Below are positions 61,839 through 64,000 of a DNA stretch of 64,000 nucleotides, piece after piece. A program made the position numbers and the translations under genes. Position 1 is the stretch's first letter; each line of letters begins with the position of its first letter. Source of the DNA: Deinococcus hopiensis KR-140 (GTDB lineage: Bacteria; Deinococcota; Deinococci; Deinococcales; Deinococcaceae); NCBI RefSeq assembly GCF_900176165.1, contig NZ_FWWU01000005.1, positions 62,001 to 126,000 of the forward strand, read 5' to 3'. The notes below the pieces were generated by a model. It saw nothing but the letters and a program-made list of their open reading frames with translations, was not told where the DNA came from and made no database searches.

Positions 61839-63770
61839 ATGAGCGTGAAGAATCGGTCCCTGGGTCTCCTTGCCCTGCTGTTCGGCCTCGCCGCTTGCGG
61901 CGGCTCGCCCATGCCCGCGCCCGGCCCTGGTCCGGGACCGGGGCCGGGGCCCTCGCCGACCGTCTCGCGCATCGTTCTCGCGCAAGACGACGTGTTGCTC
62001 GAGAACGTCGGTGTGAGCGAGCGCCTTTCGGCGCGCCTGCTCGACGCGCAAGGCCGTGAGGTGACGGGCGCCGTGACATGGCAAGTCGAGAAGGGGGCCG
62101 TGGCGAGCGTCGCGGCGGACGGTACGGTCACCGGCCGCTCGGTCGGCAGCACGATCGTGAGGGCGACCGCGAATGGCCTGACCTCCGCGCCGATCGTCGT
62201 GGCCGTCGCGGACCTGAAAGACAGCGTCACGCGGGTGCCGAACGAGCGCGTCGTGTCGCCGCCCGTGTTCGCTTCCGGAGCGGCGCCGTTCCAGCTCGGC
62301 TCGCGCTACACGGTCGTGATGCGCGACGTCTCGCCGACGGCCGGCCGGCTGTGGTTCAGCAAGGCCGCCGACGGCACTCCCATTCAGGGTCAGGTCGTGT
62401 CGAGCCGTCCCGTCGCGAACGGTGTGGAAGTGACGCTCGAGGTGGTGCCGCTCGGCGACGTCTTCGACAAGCTCGTGGTGAACGAGAGCTTCGAACTTTC
62501 GAGCGAGGACGTTACCATTCCCGAAGCGACGGCCGCCCACTTTGGCGTGCAGCGACAGTCGAATGGAGACCTGGTGCTCACGCCGAACAAGGCGCCGAGC
62601 GGCGACAAGGTCGGGGCGCTCGCGTTCAACGCCGGACCGTTTCGCTGCACCGGTTCGGACATTGAGGGCAAGATCTTGCTCGGATCGCCCTCGTTCCGGT
62701 TCAACTTCGGCCGTCCGAAGGTCGAGGTGGAAGTCGTGATCGACTCGAACTTCATCGACGGACAGAACACGAGCAAAGCGCGCTTTTTGTTCACCGCCAA
62801 TCCCAGCCTGCGCATGAGCAGCGGCAACCATACCCTCGTCGCCGACCTCAACAACGTGGAAGTCAAGTGCAAGCTGCGCGAAGGCTTCGAGCAGGCCGTT
62901 CCAACCGGGATTCCTTTGGTGAACCTCGAAGCCAACCTCATTCCGGGCATCGAACTCGGCGGTTCGTACGGGGCGGGTCGCCGCTCGTTCGAGGCGCGCC
63001 TCTACGCCTCCGCGAACGTCCGTTTCGGCTTCGACTGCCGGGCGTCCACGGGGTCGTGCCAGAACCTCTCCACGGGTGTCAATGGCACAGTCCAGGGCAA
63101 CGTCATCCTGGGCGAGACGGGCACGCTCGGTGAGAACATCCGCGACCTCAAGATCGGCGTGTTCGGTGACGTCAAGATCACCGGCACCGCTCCCCTCGTC
63201 GGTGACATCGACCTCGGCTCGATGCGTGAGGGCTACCTCATGGAGTACGACCTCGCCCCGCTCGCCAACCAAATTGCCGACAATAACCCGGCAGGATACA
63301 CGTTGCGCCACTATCAGGTCATCGATCCGTTCACCTCCATGCGCAACCTTGTGTCCTTCCTGCTGGGGTCGGGGGTGACGCTCCCGTTGCCGACAATTGA
63401 CCGAGAAATTCGCGCGATCGAATCGCCAGTCATCACCTCAGCCACGCGAACGGGCAACACCGTGCGCGTCTCACTCGATCCGGACCGCAACAGCTTTTTC
63501 AGCACCGTGATTCCGAATCTTGAGCTCTTGCCCGCGTTTCCGCTGCTGTACAACGTCAAGGAAGTGCGCCTCTTGAGCGTGCGCGAGCTCAACATCGGGG
63601 GCCGAACGACCCAATCGGTGACCCAGCTCGCCAGCATGAACGTGCCCCTTGGCGCGACGGGCGTCAACGTCAATGTGCCTGCCGACGCGCCGACGCTCGG
63701 TCGCCTCTACGTCACGGTCGTCCCGGTCGTGATGGACACCCTGCCCCTCGGCGGACGCTTCGTTCCGTAG
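61839..63770 (+). CDS. large lipoprotein with Big2-type Ig domain
   Basis: 643 residues from ATG 61839 with an AGGAGGAAGG ribosome site. Lipoprotein signal (LALLFGLAAC) and a Gly/Pro repeat linker (GPGPGPGPGPS) lead to a Big2/BID_2-like domain (TVSRIVLAQDDVLLENVGVS, GAVTWQVEKGAVASVAADGT). The remaining 500 residues are beta-rich, with Cys pairs (FRCTG, VKCKL, FDCRASTGSCQ), and no recognised enzyme motif. Likely anchored at the cell surface for adhesion or envelope structure. A strong terminator follows. Confidence 0.7.
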   Translation: MSVKNRSLGLLALLFGLAACGGSPMPAPGPGPGPGPGPSPTVSRIVLAQDDVLLENVGVSERLSARLLDAQGREVTGAVTWQVEKGAVASVAADGTVTGRSVGSTIVRATANGLTSAPIVVAVADLKDSVTRVPNERVVSPPVFASGAAPFQLGSRYTVVMRDVSPTAGRLWFSKAADGTPIQGQVVSSRPVANGVEVTLEVVPLGDVFDKLVVNESFELSSEDVTIPEATAAHFGVQRQSNGDLVLTPNKAPSGDKVGALAFNAGPFRCTGSDIEGKILLGSPSFRFNFGRPKVEVEVVIDSNFIDGQNTSKARFLFTANPSLRMSSGNHTLVADLNNVEVKCKLREGFEQAVPTGIPLVNLEANLIPGIELGGSYGAGRRSFEARLYASANVRFGFDCRASTGSCQNLSTGVNGTVQGNVILGETGTLGENIRDLKIGVFGDVKITGTAPLVGDIDLGSMREGYLMEYDLAPLANQIADNNPAGYTLRHYQVIDPFTSMRNLVSFLLGSGVTLPLPTIDREIRAIESPVITSATRTGNTVRVSLDPDRNSFFSTVIPNLELLPAFPLLYNVKEVRLLSVRELNIGGRTTQSVTQLASMNVPLGATGVNVNVPADAPTLGRLYVTVVPVVMDTLPLGGRFVP

Positions 63771-63780
63771 CGTTTCGGAG

Positions 63781-63806
63781 GCCCCTCACGAAATAGGGGG
63801 TTTTTT
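63781..63806 (+). terminator. intrinsic terminator
   Basis: CCCCT and AGGGG arms around an 8-base loop are followed by TTTTTT, ten bases after the lipoprotein stop. This is the clearest rho-independent terminator in the window. Confidence 0.75.
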
Positions 63807-63821
63807 CTCATATTCTGAGGC

Positions 63822-64000
63822 GTGGCCCTGCTGCGCCTCCTTGACGTGCCGCACCTCGAAACGGGGTCGGGGCGCGCCGAGTTGCCGCCGCACAAGCCCG
63901 TGTGGCTGCTGATTCGGCTTGCGTACGAGCAGACCTGGATGACGAGACAGGAACTCGCCACCTTATTTTGGCCTGATGACGACGAGGCGGGCGCGCGGCA
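63822..64000 (+). CDS. N-terminus of a BTAD/SARP-like transcriptional regulator (runs off the window)
   Basis: From GTG 63822 the frame is open to the window end: VALLRLLDVPHLETGSG, PHKPVWLLIRLAYEQTW, MTRQELATLFWPDDDEAGAR. This is the winged-HTH start of large BTAD-type regulators (typical REELAxLLWPDxDExxAR). The rest is outside. It lies right after the terminator of the lipoprotein gene, so it is a separate transcription unit. Confidence 0.65.
   Translation, partial: MALLRLLDVPHLETGSGRAELPPHKPVWLLIRLAYEQTWMTRQELATLFWPDDDEAGAR

Noticed and set aside
61809..63311. 500-codon minus-strand frame
   Set aside because: Long antisense frame caused by codon bias of the lipoprotein gene; Arg/Glu/His-rich with no motif.

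Overview
The window is GC-rich, densely coded accessory DNA that most resembles a Deinococcus replicon. This is an inference from protein style and family mix, with no marker gene to settle it: paired MalE-like binding proteins, a GH53 galactanase, CopC/YcnI copper genes, HTH/PIN pairs and many uncharacterised soluble proteins. I saw no rRNA, tRNA or CRISPR array. Gene fragments, single frameshifts and IS copies are unusually frequent, so the window looks like a rearranging plasmid, megaplasmid or genomic island.

Layout. 0-10 kb: partial and unknown genes, a small gene with a terminator, an HTH/PIN toxin-antitoxin pair whose promoter carries three TTGCGG repeats, a GDYXXLXY/DUF2157 membrane pair, and a frameshifted DUF7660 gene next to unknown proteins. 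10.6-18.7 kb: a mostly minus-strand run of orphan soluble proteins (one SUKH-like, one Ntn-hydrolase-like), a gene split by an IS5-family element with an AAT target duplication, a second truncated IS end, and a T5orf172 (GIY-YIG-like) protein. 19-23.1 kb: a TerY-P/Yeg-type signalling operon (unknown 180-aa protein, vWA, PP2C, kinase with zinc ribbon and helix-hairpin-helix). 23.2-23.8 kb: a mosaic of fragments (HNH 5' end, FabH N-terminus, an unknown C-terminus). 23.9-26.8 kb: a compact operon of a class-I glutamine amidotransferase/gamma-glutamyl hydrolase, an XRE-gamma-glutamylcyclotransferase fusion and a large GIY-YIG protein. This is the best candidate for an undescribed system.

28-36 kb: AT-rich DNA with two strong hairpins before a possible antitoxin and a PemK/MazF-like toxin, a FabH C-terminal fragment fused against a truncated DUF429 gene, a SUKH+HEAT protein, an APH-fold kinase, a broken GNAT and a peptidase S51 protein. 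36-50 kb: scattered DinB and DnaE fragments, an HNH endonuclease whose 5' region is the parent of the 23-kb copy, an ArsR-type regulator overlapping an M23 peptidase, IS5 and IS3 remnants, an SDR-type reductase, a CPBP protease, a GNAT, and decayed paralogues of genes seen earlier. 50-53 kb: a KfrB-like protein, a metallo-beta-lactamase-fold hydrolase whose 5' side is interrupted by another IS, and an AT-rich paralogue of the 36.8-kb gene.

53.4-57.1 kb: a minus-strand galactan-use operon (secreted GH53 endo-galactanase lipoprotein, then two tandem near-identical-length MalE-like binding proteins, with no permease nearby). 58-61.4 kb: a SUKH pseudogene and a copper-handling cluster (CopC, YcnI/DUF1775, a frameshifted secreted protein, a DUF2946-like protein, and a frameshifted TauE/SafE permease on the other strand). 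61.8-64 kb: a large Big2-type lipoprotein with a clear terminator, then the start of a BTAD/SARP-like regulator that runs off the window. The last 2 kb appear to use more CG-ended codons than the rest.
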